Program-made: the position numbers and the translations under genes
The notes under the pieces: generated by a model
Database searches by the model: none
Seen by the model: the letters and a program-made list of their open reading frames with translations, nothing else
What the model was told of the DNA's origin: nothing
Assembly: GCA_943787175.1 (NCBI GenBank)
Contig: CALSLK010000007.1
Coordinates: 1-64,000, forward strand
From: an uncultured Alphaproteobacteria bacterium
GTDB lineage: Bacteria > Pseudomonadota > Alphaproteobacteria > SP197
DNA: 64,000 bases
Direction of reading: 5' to 3'
In this document: piece by piece, positions 34,692-44,926 of the stretch
Numbering within the stretch: the stretch's first letter is position 1
How the letters are laid out: every line of letters begins with the position of its first letter

Positions 34692-35693
34692 TCATGCGTA
34701 TGGCAGCGTGTGACCAAGCTCCATGCGGTCAGCCTTTACCAGCATGGCGTGAGCAAGGGCAATGTCAGAGGTCGAGAGGCCGCGATGCCAGAGCAGGATG
34801 GTTTCGTCGTCGTTCTCGCGCCCGTTCAGGTGACCTGCGCAGATCTGCCCCAGTTCGCCATGGATTGATTCCTGCGTCACCTTGCCGCCGTCGATATGGC
34901 GGCGCAGGCAGCCGAAAGGGCCGATCAGGCATTGGCCCCAATCGTCGACCACAACCTTGTCCATGACATCGGTGAAATCATCCTCGACCGCGCTGATCGT
35001 GCCATAGGGTACGACCAGAGCGCCGGGCTTGATCCATTCGGTCTTGAAAAGCGGTGTGGGTGTTTCCAGGCGCGAGGCTTCAACCATGATGTCGGCACCT
35101 TCCAGACAGCTTTGCCAGTCCTGGGTAACGATGACTTCCTTGCCCAGATCTTCTGACAGGCGGGCAGCAAAGGCATCCCGGCTTTCGGGGCGCCGTGAAT
35201 GGATTCGGATTTCCTCAAAATCAAACAGGTGATCGAGCAGGCGCACATTCCAGTAAGCCGTGCCGCGCGCGCCGATGTGACCCAGTTTGCGGGGATTGGA
35301 AGGAGCCAGATACTTTGCACCTACCGCCGTCACGGCACCGGTGCGCATCTCGGTGATCGCTGTCGCGTCGACCACGGCACGCGGCACCCCGGTCTTGGCG
35401 TCGAACAGATTGACCAGAGCCATCTCGGAGGGAAGGTCGCGCTGCCAGTTGTCGATATAGTCGCTGACGACCTTCACGCCCGCCACGCCCAACGGTGCGA
35501 TATAGCCGCGCAACACGTTGAAATGGCCACGGAAGGCCGGATCGGCAACCAGATGCATTCGCGGCTCGATCACGGTCTGGCCTCGTCCCTGTGCAACCAG
35601 GCTGCCTTCAATGGCATCAAGAATTTCATCGCAGGTCAGGTTCAGCGCATCGATATCGGGGCCGCTCAGGTAACGCAGAGTGATTTCAGGCAC
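34692..35693 (-). CDS. Ornithine cyclodeaminase/mu-crystallin family protein
   Basis: A 333-residue NAD(P)-binding protein. Seen: N-terminal dimer domain, EPRMHLVADPAFRGHF, KVVSDYIDNWQRDLPSEMALVNLFD, ATAITEMRTGAVTAVGAKYLA, and a Rossmann fold starting LGHIGARGTAY, where one Gly of GxGxxG is changed (IGARGTA). Family members deaminate ornithine to proline, or reduce ketimines, or act as alanine or lysine-derived imine reductases. The GTG at 35693 follows AAAGGAG 7 bases upstream, which decides this start; it lies within the last codons of the upstream Sel1 gene (8-base overlap). Confidence 0.83.
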   Translation of the reverse strand: MPEITLRYLSGPDIDALNLTCDEILDAIEGSLVAQGRGQTVIEPRMHLVADPAFRGHFNVLRGYIAPLGVAGVKVVSDYIDNWQRDLPSEMALVNLFDAKTGVPRAVVDATAITEMRTGAVTAVGAKYLAPSNPRKLGHIGARGTAYWNVRLLDHLFDFEEIRIHSRRPESRDAFAARLSEDLGKEVIVTQDWQSCLEGADIMVEASRLETPTPLFKTEWIKPGALVVPYGTISAVEDDFTDVMDKVVVDDWGQCLIGPFGCLRRHIDGGKVTQESIHGELGQICAGHLNGRENDDETILLWHRGLSTSDIALAHAMLVKADRMELGHTLPYA

Positions 35694-36990
35694 CGTTTTC
35701 TCCTTTGGTCGTATCCATGGTCGCATAGGCTTCGGTCAGAGCTGCAATCAGGGCTTCGCTGATGCGCCCGTCCGCCTCCATGCCACGGTCATTCTGGAAA
35801 CGTGCAATGGCTTCGGACGTGGCCGGACCGGCAATGCCGTCGATCAGACCGTTGAGATAACCCAATTCCTTGAGGTAACGCTGGGCGGCGGCAGGCAGAG
35901 AACCCATCTCTTCGATGGCCAGGGGCCAGAGCTCGTTTTCTCTGCGCTGTGCAACTTCTGCATCCACACTGTCTCGCAGAATCTGGGCCCGCGCGATCGC
36001 CTGATGGCGGGCATCGGTATCAAGTCGCGGGGAGAGGCGTCTGGCATATTCCACGGCAACATCGCCTGCTGCTTCTTCGCCCGATATCCGGGCAATCAGG
36101 ATCCACGCATAGGCTTCGATCAGGTCCTGTTCGAAGCCGATACCGTTGGCATAGGCGTTGGCCAGATTGATCTGCCCGAACGGATCGCCGCCCAGGGCCG
36201 CAGCCTGATACCAGGTTGCGGCAGACAGCGGATTGATTTCCGTGCCGCGACCATATTGCAGCATGATAGCCAGGTTGTTCTGCGCCACGGCCAGGCCCTT
36301 TTCCGCCGCGCGGTGATACCAGTAGACTGCTGCGGTGAGGTCCTTGGCCACGCCCTCACCTTGTTCGTACATCAGGGCCAGGTTGTTTTCGGCCTGGGCA
36401 AACCCCGCTTCAGCGGCCGCCTGATACCAGCGGAAGCCCTGCTCAGGATCGCTGCCGCCTTCACCAGCGATGAACAGGCGTGCAAGACCATACTGGGCTT
36501 CGGGCAGGCCCTGCAGGGCGGCACGGTGATACCAGAGCGAGGCAAGGTCTGCGCTGGCCAGGACATGGGTGCCGTTCTCATAAACCATGGCCAGGTTGTT
36601 CTGGGCTGGTGCATATCCGGCTTCGGCCGCCTTGGTCAGCAGATCCAGACCAAGGTCGGTGTCGGGCTCCATGCCCAGGCCCTGGATCGCCAGGCCCGCC
36701 AATCGGTTCTGGGCAGCAGGCAGACCGCGCGCGGCTGCCGGACGGTACCAGCGTATCGCCTTTTCATAGTCGATTTCGCCCAACAGGCCCGATTCATGGA
36801 GCAATCCAATGTTGAACTGCAGGTCGACATCACCGGTATAGGCGGCATCAAGCCAGGCAACCCGCGCCGCGCCAGCGTCGCCCGCCGCTAGAGCATCCCA
36901 GCCGGAACCGAAATCAGCGCGTGCAGGCATGACAAGCAGCCATGCACAGGTCACGAGCGACAAAAGCCGCAGGATCGGAATGAAAATCAT
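35686..36990 (-). CDS. Sel1-repeat protein with C-terminal peptidoglycan-binding domain
   Basis: A 434-residue exported protein. After a signal peptide (LLSLVTCAWLLVMPARA) come about seven Sel1-type TPR units of 36 residues, for example AQNNLAMVYENGTHVLASADLASLWYHRAA in part and AENNLALMYEQGEGV. Residues about 375-420 form a PG_binding_1 fold (LKELGYLNGLIDGIAGPATSEAI). Such proteins organise complexes at the cell wall. The stop overlaps the start of the cyclodeaminase-family gene by 8 bases, although no functional tie between the two is obvious. Confidence 0.82.
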   Translation of the reverse strand: MIFIPILRLLSLVTCAWLLVMPARADFGSGWDALAAGDAGAARVAWLDAAYTGDVDLQFNIGLLHESGLLGEIDYEKAIRWYRPAAARGLPAAQNRLAGLAIQGLGMEPDTDLGLDLLTKAAEAGYAPAQNNLAMVYENGTHVLASADLASLWYHRAALQGLPEAQYGLARLFIAGEGGSDPEQGFRWYQAAAEAGFAQAENNLALMYEQGEGVAKDLTAAVYWYHRAAEKGLAVAQNNLAIMLQYGRGTEINPLSAATWYQAAALGGDPFGQINLANAYANGIGFEQDLIEAYAWILIARISGEEAAGDVAVEYARRLSPRLDTDARHQAIARAQILRDSVDAEVAQRRENELWPLAIEEMGSLPAAAQRYLKELGYLNGLIDGIAGPATSEAIARFQNDRGMEADGRISEALIAALTEAYATMDTTKGENGA

Positions 36991-37070
36991 GAGGCACCAT
37001 AAGCTCCGGGATCACCCCTTGCCCAGCGTAGCGTCTTGCCCAAACGCCACCATCGTGATGATTTGTCTTC

Positions 37071-37700
37071 ATGACACAGGGATCAAGGGCATTTGCGGCA
37101 GAATGGGCACGCGGTTGCGGTGAACTTGCGCGACGGGACGATGTCATGGGCCAGCTGATCGCGCGTTACCCCGGCGAACGCCTTGAGCCCCACGGCGATG
37201 TGTTTCACACGCTGGTGCGTGCAGTTGTGGGCCAGCAGATATCAGTCCTTGCTGCCGAACGCATCTGGTCGCGTGTTGTGACCCTGCTTGGTTCGGTGAA
37301 ACCTGAACGGGTTGCAGAATCCAAACTGGAACTGCTGCAGGGCTGTGGCCTGACAGCCAGGAAGACGAGCTATCTTGGGGGGCTGGCTGATCATGGTGTT
37401 GCGCATCGCGACGCATGGGAGCGCCTGCCGGGGCTGGACGATGCAGCGCTGGAGCGCGCGCTGACCGACCTGCGTGGCGTCGGGCCCTGGACGGCACAGA
37501 TGGCCATGATCTTCGCACTGGGCCGCCTTGATGTGCTGCCGGCTGCCGACATCGGCCTGCAGCGCGTCGTGGCAGAGTGTTACGGCGTTCCGCGCTCGCC
37601 AGAGGCGCTGCTGGGCCTTGCCCAGGGCTGGCGACCCTGGCGAACCATCGCAATCTGGTATCTCTGGCGCGACCTCGACCCCGTACCGGTGGCCTATTGA
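37071..37700 (+). CDS. DNA-3-methyladenine glycosylase II-like (AlkA/HhH-GPD family)
   Basis: A 209-residue base-excision glycosylase. The helix-hairpin-helix LTDLRGVGPWTAQMAMIF and the catalytic Asp in LPAADIGLQR (D of the GPD motif) are intact, and RYPGERLEPHGDVFHTLVRAVVGQQIS is the typical start of the HhH-GPD domain. No N-terminal TBP-like AlkA domain is present, so it is the short form found in many alphaproteobacteria. No iron-sulfur cluster cysteines are seen, which argues against an endonuclease III type. Confidence 0.9.
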   Translation: MTQGSRAFAAEWARGCGELARRDDVMGQLIARYPGERLEPHGDVFHTLVRAVVGQQISVLAAERIWSRVVTLLGSVKPERVAESKLELLQGCGLTARKTSYLGGLADHGVAHRDAWERLPGLDDAALERALTDLRGVGPWTAQMAMIFALGRLDVLPAADIGLQRVVAECYGVPRSPEALLGLAQGWRPWRTIAIWYLWRDLDPVPVAY

Positions 37701-37721
37701 GAACCGCCGGCCCTAATCAGG

Positions 37722-38021
37722 TCAGTTGTGGTCGCGGATGAAAAACACCAGCAGAACCATGCCGAACAATCCGGCCGCGATGGCGCCCAGCACCGGATCG
37801 ATGTGGGAGATGTCATAGGCTATGCGGTTGACGAAGCGGACAACGCCGTTGTCCAGGCCGTCCCGGCCACCCATGAGTTTCGCCAGAGTGACGCCACCCC
37901 AGGTGGCAAGCGCGATCACCGTCGTTGCCGTCAGGAACGAAACGACCTTTGAGGGCTTGGAGGATTTCTGTTTGCGGCTGGAAAAATTGGGACGGCGATT
38001 GCGTTGTGACGATGCGAACAT
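37722..38021 (-). CDS. Small membrane protein (99 aa)
   Basis: From the ATG at 38021, preceded by AAGGGAG, the protein has a basic N-terminus of about 28 residues (SSQRNRRPNFSSRKQKSSKPSK) and two hydrophobic helices: VVSFLTATTVIALATWGG and VLGAIAAGLFGMVLLVFFI. I recognise no family. The gene converges with the glycosylase gene. The next 290 bases upstream hold no supported gene and probably carry the promoters of this gene and the divergent aminotransferase gene. Confidence 0.6.
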   Translation of the reverse strand: MFASSQRNRRPNFSSRKQKSSKPSKVVSFLTATTVIALATWGGVTLAKLMGGRDGLDNGVVRFVNRIAYDISHIDPVLGAIAAGLFGMVLLVFFIRDHN

Positions 38022-38311
38022 CTTATGTCTCCCTTCGGTAGCTCCGCTGCCGCCCGAATGTCGGGGGCCGGTGGCTTTGCGTCCCGGCGTTGCCGCCGGT
38101 TTGCCGTTGTCGGGGAAGTCCATGCCTCCGTCTGGGAAGCATCGCGCTCGGGGAAAACCCACTTGATGAGATTATCGTTAGGCAGAACCTCCGCGACCGT
38201 CTGTGACGACCCGCACATTCTGGTTTGCACCGGTTCGGCTTGACGGACGGCCCTGCCAGCGCCAATGATCCCGCCGCGTATGCAGATCGTTTAGGGTAGG
38301 GGACCGGCACC

Positions 38312-39487
38312 ATGACATTTCAGACCAATCCACGGGTGGATGCCGTCAAGGCGCCTCCCATTCCAGAAGCCTGGAGCTGGGTCGAGGGTATGACCTTCCC
38401 GGCAGACCGGCCGTTGCTGGATGTCTGTCAGGCCGTGCCCAGTTCGCCGCCGCCTGATGCCTTGCGCGCCCATGTTGCTGCACGTGCGGCCGATCCTGAA
38501 ACCGCGCGTTACACCGATATTTTCGGACTTCCCGCCCTGCGCCAAGGCTTGGCCGATGACATCAAGAACCTCTACGGCGGCGATGTCACGGACCAGGACG
38601 CCATGATCATGGCGGGTTGTAATCAGGCGTTCTTCAACACGATCGTTTCCCTGGCGGGCGACGGGGACCACATTCTTCTGCCCGCACCCTGGTACTTCAA
38701 TCACGAGATGACAGCAGACATGCTGGGCGTGGGTGTCGTGCCGCTGCCGTTCCATGCCGACCGTGGTGGTGTGCCTGATCCCGAAGATGCGCGCAGAATG
38801 GTGAACGCCAACACGCGCGCCATTGTTCTGGTCTCACCCAACAACCCGACCGGTGCGGTCTATCCGCCCGATGTGTTCAATGCGTTTTTCGAGGTGGCCA
38901 AGGAAGCCGGCTGTGCGCTGGTGATTGATGAGACCTATCGTGATTTCCTGCCTGCGGGCACGCAGCCTCACGATCTGTTCTGCCGCAGCGACTGGCGTGA
39001 CACGCTGGTCCATCTCTACAGCTTCTCCAAGGTCTATTGCCTCACCGGCTACAGGGTTGGTGCTGCGGTTGCTGGCGGCAAGTTCGCAGCCGCAATCGAA
39101 AAGGTGACCGATTGCGTGCAGATCTGTGCGCCGCATCTGGGTCAGGAAGCCGCGATTTATGGCCTTGGCAACCTGAAAGCCTGGCGTGAGGAAAACGCCA
39201 CCATCATGGCCGGCCGTGCTGATGCCTTGCGCCGTGCCTTCGCGCGCAACGATCTCACCTATGATCTGGTCAGTGCCGGGGCCTATTTCGGCTATGTGCG
39301 CCATCCCTTCGAGGATCGCAGCGATGTCGAGGTTGCCCAGATGCTGGCGCGCGAACAAGGCCTTCTCACGCTTCCGGGTACCTGGTTTGGCCCCGGCCAG
39401 GAACGTTACCTGCGCTTTGCCTTCGCCAACCTGGACGAAGCCATCATGCCGACCATCGCTGAACGCCTGGTGGAGAGCCAGGGGTAA
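38312..39487 (+). CDS. Class I/II PLP aminotransferase (391 aa)
   Basis: A second fold type I aminotransferase. Seen: LDVCQAVPSSPPPDAL (substrate arm), AGCNQAFFNTIVSLAGDGDHILLP, LVSPNNPTGAVYPP, IDETYRDFLP and the PLP lysine in LYSFSKVYCLTGYRVG, with the carboxylate Arg in LRFAFAN near the end. It is not closely similar to the aminotransferase at 28.4 kb. The substrate is unresolved. It stands alone, convergent with the HlyD gene. Confidence 0.86.
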   Translation: MTFQTNPRVDAVKAPPIPEAWSWVEGMTFPADRPLLDVCQAVPSSPPPDALRAHVAARAADPETARYTDIFGLPALRQGLADDIKNLYGGDVTDQDAMIMAGCNQAFFNTIVSLAGDGDHILLPAPWYFNHEMTADMLGVGVVPLPFHADRGGVPDPEDARRMVNANTRAIVLVSPNNPTGAVYPPDVFNAFFEVAKEAGCALVIDETYRDFLPAGTQPHDLFCRSDWRDTLVHLYSFSKVYCLTGYRVGAAVAGGKFAAAIEKVTDCVQICAPHLGQEAAIYGLGNLKAWREENATIMAGRADALRRAFARNDLTYDLVSAGAYFGYVRHPFEDRSDVEVAQMLAREQGLLTLPGTWFGPGQERYLRFAFANLDEAIMPTIAERLVESQG

Positions 39488-39500
39488 TAAGGGGTTCGGC

Positions 39501-40790
39501 CTAACGCTCGCGGAAGGCTTCGTGGCGCAGCTTCAGGACGGGCTTGAGCAGGTAGGTCAGCACGGAATTGGTCCCGGTATGGATATCGATCATGGCTTCC
39601 ATACCTGACGTGATCGGAAAGTCGCCGGGCTGGTCGCCCAGATAGGACCGGTCGGTCTCGGCCACCACGCGGAAATAGGTGTTGCCGCTTTCATCCTGAT
39701 GGGAATCGGGAGAAACTAGTGTGACAACCGCATCCAGTCCGCCATATCGGATGTAGTCATAAGTCGAAATCTTAACTGTGGCGAGCTGGCCTTCACGCAC
39801 GTAGCCCACATCCTGTGGGTTGAGGTGAGCCTCGATGACAAGCTTATCGTCGGAGGGAACGATATCCATGATCGCTTCGCCGGGTCGCACGACGGCACCG
39901 ATAGTGTAAAAGCGCATGCTTTTGACGACCCCGTCGATGGGGCTGATGATCAGGGTCCGCCCGGAGATGGCGGTGGCTTTGAGAATTTCCTCGGTCGTGG
40001 TGTCGATGGAAATCTCGACATTCGCCAGTTCTTCCAGGGCATTGCGCTGGAATCCCAGGTCGGCCTCGTTCATGCGCTCCTTGGCCTGCACCAGCGCTGA
40101 TTCGGCGCCGGGAATTCTGGCATTCACCGTGGCAAGCTGACCGCGGATCTGATCTACCTCGGTCTTGGCGGCCAGATGATCCTGGCGCGAAATCAGCCCG
40201 TCAGTAATGAGGTCTTCGGCCATGGCAAAGGCCTCGCGGGCAAGCGCCAGTTGGCTGGCCAGGGCGCGCGCCTCTTCCTCAAACTGGTCCAGATCCGATT
40301 CGCGCTGACGCACCTGTTCTTCCAGGCCGATCATGGAACTGTCCATCTCGGCAATGCGGGCATGGAGCGAGTTGAGTTCGTTCTGTGCCATTTGCGGGCG
40401 GCGTTCGGCGACATCTTCGGGAAACTCCGGTTCGCCGCCATTGGCTTCGGCCAGCAGGCGCGCCCGGCGCAGCATCAGGCCATCAAGGGTGACCAGCAGT
40501 TCGGCTTCGCGCGTGCCCGAAGCGCTGAGATCAAGCTGCACCAGGGGCGACCCGGCAAATACGATATCGCCCTCGGTCACGAACATCTCTTCGATGATGC
40601 CGCCTTCAAGATGCTGGATGGTCTTGATTTGGCTTTGGGGGACGACTTCACCCGTTGCCGTGGCAACTTCGTCCAATTCAGCCTGAGAAGCCCAAGCCAG
40701 CAGGATGGCCAGCAGAACGACAATCGACCAGCCAAAGAACCGCAGGGTCGTTGCCTTGTTCTGGTTCCGAAGGTCGTCGAGCTCACTCAC
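39501..40790 (-). CDS. HlyD-family type I secretion periplasmic adaptor
   Basis: A 429-residue membrane-fusion protein. One N-terminal helix (FFGWSIVVLLAILLAWASQA) anchors it, TIQHLEGGIIEEMFVTEGDIV is the lipoyl-like half-motif, a long coiled coil follows (about 120-270), and ISPIDGVVKSMRFYTIGAVVRPGEAIMDIVPSDD begins the second lipoyl half and beta-barrel. It bridges the inner-membrane ABC exporter, encoded just upstream with a 4-base overlap, to a TolC channel. No secretion substrate with RTX repeats is encoded in the window. Confidence 0.9.
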   Translation of the reverse strand: MSELDDLRNQNKATTLRFFGWSIVVLLAILLAWASQAELDEVATATGEVVPQSQIKTIQHLEGGIIEEMFVTEGDIVFAGSPLVQLDLSASGTREAELLVTLDGLMLRRARLLAEANGGEPEFPEDVAERRPQMAQNELNSLHARIAEMDSSMIGLEEQVRQRESDLDQFEEEARALASQLALAREAFAMAEDLITDGLISRQDHLAAKTEVDQIRGQLATVNARIPGAESALVQAKERMNEADLGFQRNALEELANVEISIDTTTEEILKATAISGRTLIISPIDGVVKSMRFYTIGAVVRPGEAIMDIVPSDDKLVIEAHLNPQDVGYVREGQLATVKISTYDYIRYGGLDAVVTLVSPDSHQDESGNTYFRVVAETDRSYLGDQPGDFPITSGMEAMIDIHTGTNSVLTYLLKPVLKLRHEAFRER

Positions 40791-42565
40791 CGCGTCCCCT
40801 CCGCGCTTTCTGGCGCCGGAGCGTCGTCATTGGTTTCAGCTTCAACAGCAGGTGCGCCGACCTGTTTTTTGGCCGGGCCAAACATCTTGGCCAGCACCTC
40901 GCGGGTCGGGCCGGCAATGGCGACCTTGCCCTTTTCCATGCCGACGATGTGGCGGCAGGCCGCCAGCAGCGCTGGCGTATGGGTCGAGACAACAACCGTG
41001 CGTGTTTTGGCCAGTTCGACCAGCGTGTCGCGCAGGGCGTGCTCGGCGTCGCGGTCAAGATTGGAGGCAACTTCGTCCAGCAACAGGATCGGCGGGTCGT
41101 GCAACAGGGCGCGTGCCACGGCGATCCGCTGGCGCTGCCCGCCCGAAAGGCGCATGCCGGCTTCACCGATGTCGCTGCCATAGCCATCGGGAAGGTCCGA
41201 AATGAAGCCGTGGGCGCCTGCGGCCTTGGCCGCCTCGACAATGTCTTCGTCGTCGACGCTGGGGTCCATGCCGGAAATGTTGTCACGGATGGTGCCGTGG
41301 AAGAGGGCTGCCTCCTGGGGCACGTAACCGAACCAGGGTGCCAGGTCGGCTCTGGTGAACTGGCTGATATCGGCACCATCGAGCAGGACGCGGCCCTGGG
41401 CGGGCTCATAAAGGCCAAGCATCAGCTTCATCAGCGTGGTCTTGCCTGACCCGTTGGGCCCGATAAAGCCGATCATGCCGCCGGGTTTGATACGCATGGT
41501 GATGCCGTCGATCACCTTGGTGCCGTCCTCAAGAAAGCTGAAGGAGATGTTTTCCAGCTCGATCTCTCCCTTGGGGCGGGAAAGTTCGATGGTCGATTCC
41601 TTGCGTTCCTCGACCAGAGCAAAGGCTTCCGACAGGCGATCAATCGATTGTTTGTAGAGCGCATAGTTGCGCCAGGTGTTGACCAGCTGGTTGAGCGGCT
41701 GGATTAGCCGGTTGGACAACATGTTGGTTGCGATCAGCGCGCCGATGGAAAGCCGCTGGTCCAGAATGGCAAGGGCGCCGACAGTGGTGAGGGATACCGT
41801 CGTGATGAACGACAGGCTCATGGAAAGGTTGGCAAAGCTGTCGGACCAGAAGCCGCGTGTCAGCGAACGTTTGATGACGCTGGCATGCTGGCCTTCCCAT
41901 TTGTCGCGGAAGCCCTTTTCGATTGCCAGGGCTTTCATGGTGGTGCGCCCGCCCAGCATTTCCGAAAGCATGGCTTCACGGTCTAGCTGGCGTTCTTTTT
42001 CGTTCTTGTTGGCGCCGCTCAGCATGTTGCCCGAAACCCATGCCACGATCAGGAAGGTCGGCACGATGACGACCAGGACCCAGGCGATGGGTTCGGCGAT
42101 GACAAAGACAATAATGATGAAGATCGGGATGAATGGCAGTTCTGCAGCCAGTACCGCTGTGGGTCCCGAAAACATGTTGCGCACCGTGTCGGCATCGCGG
42201 AACAGCGAGTTCCAGTAGTTGGATGGCCGGTCTTCAAGCGTGCGCAGGGGCAGGGAGGAAACCTTGTCGAAGAGGGCCCGCCCCAGCTCGACGTCGATCA
42301 GGAGCGCTGCCTTCTGCAGAACGCGACTGCGTGCCTGGCGCAGGACGTAATCGAACAGGATGACGATGCCCACACCCGCGACCAGCGCCACCAGCGTCTG
42401 CGTGCCTTTGTAGAACACCACGCGGTCATAGACCTGCAGCACAAAGATCGGCAGGCCCAGAGCCAGAAGATTGACGAACAGCGACATCACCATGACCTCG
42501 CGGAACGCGGGGGCCAGGGGTTTCAGGATGTCCTTCAACCAGGTCTTGTCGTGTTTGTCTACCAT
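40787..42565 (-). CDS. Type I secretion system permease/ATPase
   Basis: A 592-residue half-size ABC exporter with six helices in the first 320 residues and one ATPase domain. Walker A FIGPNGSGKTTLMKLML, signature MRLSGGQRQRIAVARALL, Walker B PILLLDEVASNLD, and switch His in VVSTHTP are intact. There is no N-terminal C39 peptidase domain, so leader-cleaving bacteriocin export is unlikely. A short acidic, Pro/Ala-rich tail ends the protein. It overlaps the HlyD gene by 4 bases. Confidence 0.9.
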   Translation of the reverse strand: MVDKHDKTWLKDILKPLAPAFREVMVMSLFVNLLALGLPIFVLQVYDRVVFYKGTQTLVALVAGVGIVILFDYVLRQARSRVLQKAALLIDVELGRALFDKVSSLPLRTLEDRPSNYWNSLFRDADTVRNMFSGPTAVLAAELPFIPIFIIIVFVIAEPIAWVLVVIVPTFLIVAWVSGNMLSGANKNEKERQLDREAMLSEMLGGRTTMKALAIEKGFRDKWEGQHASVIKRSLTRGFWSDSFANLSMSLSFITTVSLTTVGALAILDQRLSIGALIATNMLSNRLIQPLNQLVNTWRNYALYKQSIDRLSEAFALVEERKESTIELSRPKGEIELENISFSFLEDGTKVIDGITMRIKPGGMIGFIGPNGSGKTTLMKLMLGLYEPAQGRVLLDGADISQFTRADLAPWFGYVPQEAALFHGTIRDNISGMDPSVDDEDIVEAAKAAGAHGFISDLPDGYGSDIGEAGMRLSGGQRQRIAVARALLHDPPILLLDEVASNLDRDAEHALRDTLVELAKTRTVVVSTHTPALLAACRHIVGMEKGKVAIAGPTREVLAKMFGPAKKQVGAPAVEAETNDDAPAPESAEGTR

Positions 42566-42673
42566 GGCGGGGATTGTGCCACTGTTCCACAGCCTGCGCC
42601 ACGCCTGTGCATCGACGCTTTTTCACACGTCCAGCCGTGCTAATGTCGCCTCAACTGTGGGGACGGGGCGCGC

Positions 42674-44926
42674 ATGATCCGGCTTTTGACCAACTGGAAG
42701 TTCACCTACACCATCGCCTTTGCGATGGTCGTAGCCATGGTTTCGATCCGGATTGCGGATCCGCTGCCGCTCCAGATCATGCGCAACAAGACCTTCGACC
42801 TGTTCCAGCAGATCAAGCCGCGTGTGGAGCCTGAAGAGGGTTACCCAATCGGGGTGCGCATCATCGACCTTGACGATGAAAGCCTGGAAGAGATCAGCCA
42901 GTGGCCCTGGCCCCGTACCATCGTGGCTGAACTGGTGCGCAAGCTGGTCGATGAGTATGGCGTCGCTGCCGTGGCGTTCGACGTGGTGTTTGCCGAGCCA
43001 GACCGAACATCTCCGCGTCAGCTCGCCGATACGCTGGCTGAAGTCACGCCTGAAATACGTGAGGCAATTCTGGCCTTGCCGGACAACGACGAGTATTTCG
43101 CATCCATCATTGAAAACAGGCCAGTGATTCTTGGCCAGGCAACAATCCCGCGTGGTGATCCACCGCAAGCTGATGATCTGCCCCGTATTCGCGGATTTGG
43201 CGCATTGGCCAAGGGCGCTGACCTGGCACCAATTGATCAATACCTTCTGAATTTTGCCAACATCGAACGTAACCTGAGCATTCTGGAAGATGCTGCGCCA
43301 GGCATCGGGCTGTTTTCGTTTCAGCCGGATGAAGACAATGTCGTGCGTCGCGTGCCCATGGTGGTGGCCGTCGATGGCGAGCTTTATCCCGCGCTGAGTG
43401 TTGAGTCCCTGCGTGTTGTTCTCGAGCGCTACGCTGGCGGCCAAGAGCTTTCCATGCTTGTGAAGTACGATGCAACGGGCGCGGAAACGATCAACGTGGG
43501 GCCACAGTTTTCGCTTTCGACGGATCAGAGCGGCCATGCCTGGGTCTACTACGCACCCTATACCCGTGACCGCTATGTCTCCGCAAAGGATGTGCTCAAC
43601 GGTACGGCTCCGACTGCGGCTCTGCAAAACCACATCGTGATTCTTGGCACCTCTGCCGCAGGCTTGCAGGATATTCGTGCCACACCGCTTGCCAATGCTC
43701 TTCCTGGTGTGGAGGTGCATGCACAGATTCTGGAGAACATCCTCTCAGGCATCTTCCTCAAACGTTATCCTGAATCGATTCTTGTGGAGCTTGGGGCGAT
43801 CGTGGGCATGGCTATGCTGGTCATGATCCTGCTGCCATTTGGCGGTGCCTTATGGAGTCTGCTGGCGGTGACCGCGATCAACGGCGGACTGGTCTATGGC
43901 TCCTGGTACCTGTTCAGCGTGGAGTACCAGCTCCTTGGTTTCCTCTATCCGGTAATCTGCTCGTTCATCCTCTACATGTTCCTGACGTTCATGAACTACA
44001 TGCGTGAGGAGCAGCAGAAGAAACAGGTGCGTGGCGCGTTTGCACAGTACCTGTCGCCGGCCATGGTCGAACAGCTGGCCAAGAATCCCGACAGCCTGCA
44101 GCTGGGCGGGGAGATGCGCAACATGACGCTGCTGTTCTCCGATATCCGCGGTTTCACCACGATTTCCGAGCAGTTCCGGGGCAATCCGGTGGGGCTGGTC
44201 GATCTGATCAACCGTTTCCTCACGCCCATGACCGGCATCATTCTTGAGCGCAAGGGCACGATCGACAAGTACATGGGCGATTGCATCATGGCCTTCTGGA
44301 ACGCGCCCATCGAGGACGACGACCAGATCGATCACGCCATCGATGCCGCGATCACCATGATCGACGAAGTCGAGCGTCTGAACGTGGAGGTTGAAGCCGA
44401 GGCAATCGAGGCCGGACGGACGTTCTATCCCATCAAGGTTGGTGTGGGCATCAACACCGGCGAGGTCTTCGTCGGCAATATGGGCTCGGACCAGCGGTTC
44501 GATTATTCCGTCATCGGCGACGATGTGAACCTGGCTGCGCGTCTGGAAGGCCAGTCGAAGTCCTATGGCGTCATGATCGTGATCGGTGAGACCACACGCG
44601 ATGGCGCCGATAACTATGCGACCCTTGAGCTCGACCTGATCAAGGTGAAGGGCAAGAACGATGCGGTACGGATCTTCACTGTGATCGGTCGCTCCGACGT
44701 CCTCGAGAGCGACCTGTTCAAGGAGCTGGCCGACAAGCACCAGCAGATGCTCGATTCCTATCGCGGTCAGGAATGGTCAAAGGCCAGCGCGTTGGTTGCC
44801 GAGTGCCGTGTATTGCGGCCTGATCTTGACGGGTTCTATGATCTCTATGTTGAGCGTATCGCGGAGTTCCAGGCGGACCCGCCGGGCGATGACTGGGACG
44901 GGGTCTTTACAGCAACGACCAAGTAG
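42674..44926 (+). CDS. CHASE2-domain class III adenylate/guanylate cyclase
   Basis: A 750-residue membrane receptor. One N-terminal helix is followed by an extracytoplasmic CHASE2 domain (about 40-345), three helices (about 350-440), and a class III cyclase domain (about 480-640). Metal ligands D490 (LLFSDIRGFT) and D536 (KYMGDCIMAFW), and the GDDVNLAARLE segment with D617 and N619 for base and ribose, are intact, so it should be active; the Lys in GTIDKYMGD favours ATP. It is divergent from the type I secretion genes, which suggests but does not prove that it controls export. Confidence 0.9.
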   Translation: MIRLLTNWKFTYTIAFAMVVAMVSIRIADPLPLQIMRNKTFDLFQQIKPRVEPEEGYPIGVRIIDLDDESLEEISQWPWPRTIVAELVRKLVDEYGVAAVAFDVVFAEPDRTSPRQLADTLAEVTPEIREAILALPDNDEYFASIIENRPVILGQATIPRGDPPQADDLPRIRGFGALAKGADLAPIDQYLLNFANIERNLSILEDAAPGIGLFSFQPDEDNVVRRVPMVVAVDGELYPALSVESLRVVLERYAGGQELSMLVKYDATGAETINVGPQFSLSTDQSGHAWVYYAPYTRDRYVSAKDVLNGTAPTAALQNHIVILGTSAAGLQDIRATPLANALPGVEVHAQILENILSGIFLKRYPESILVELGAIVGMAMLVMILLPFGGALWSLLAVTAINGGLVYGSWYLFSVEYQLLGFLYPVICSFILYMFLTFMNYMREEQQKKQVRGAFAQYLSPAMVEQLAKNPDSLQLGGEMRNMTLLFSDIRGFTTISEQFRGNPVGLVDLINRFLTPMTGIILERKGTIDKYMGDCIMAFWNAPIEDDDQIDHAIDAAITMIDEVERLNVEVEAEAIEAGRTFYPIKVGVGINTGEVFVGNMGSDQRFDYSVIGDDVNLAARLEGQSKSYGVMIVIGETTRDGADNYATLELDLIKVKGKNDAVRIFTVIGRSDVLESDLFKELADKHQQMLDSYRGQEWSKASALVAECRVLRPDLDGFYDLYVERIAEFQADPPGDDWDGVFTATTK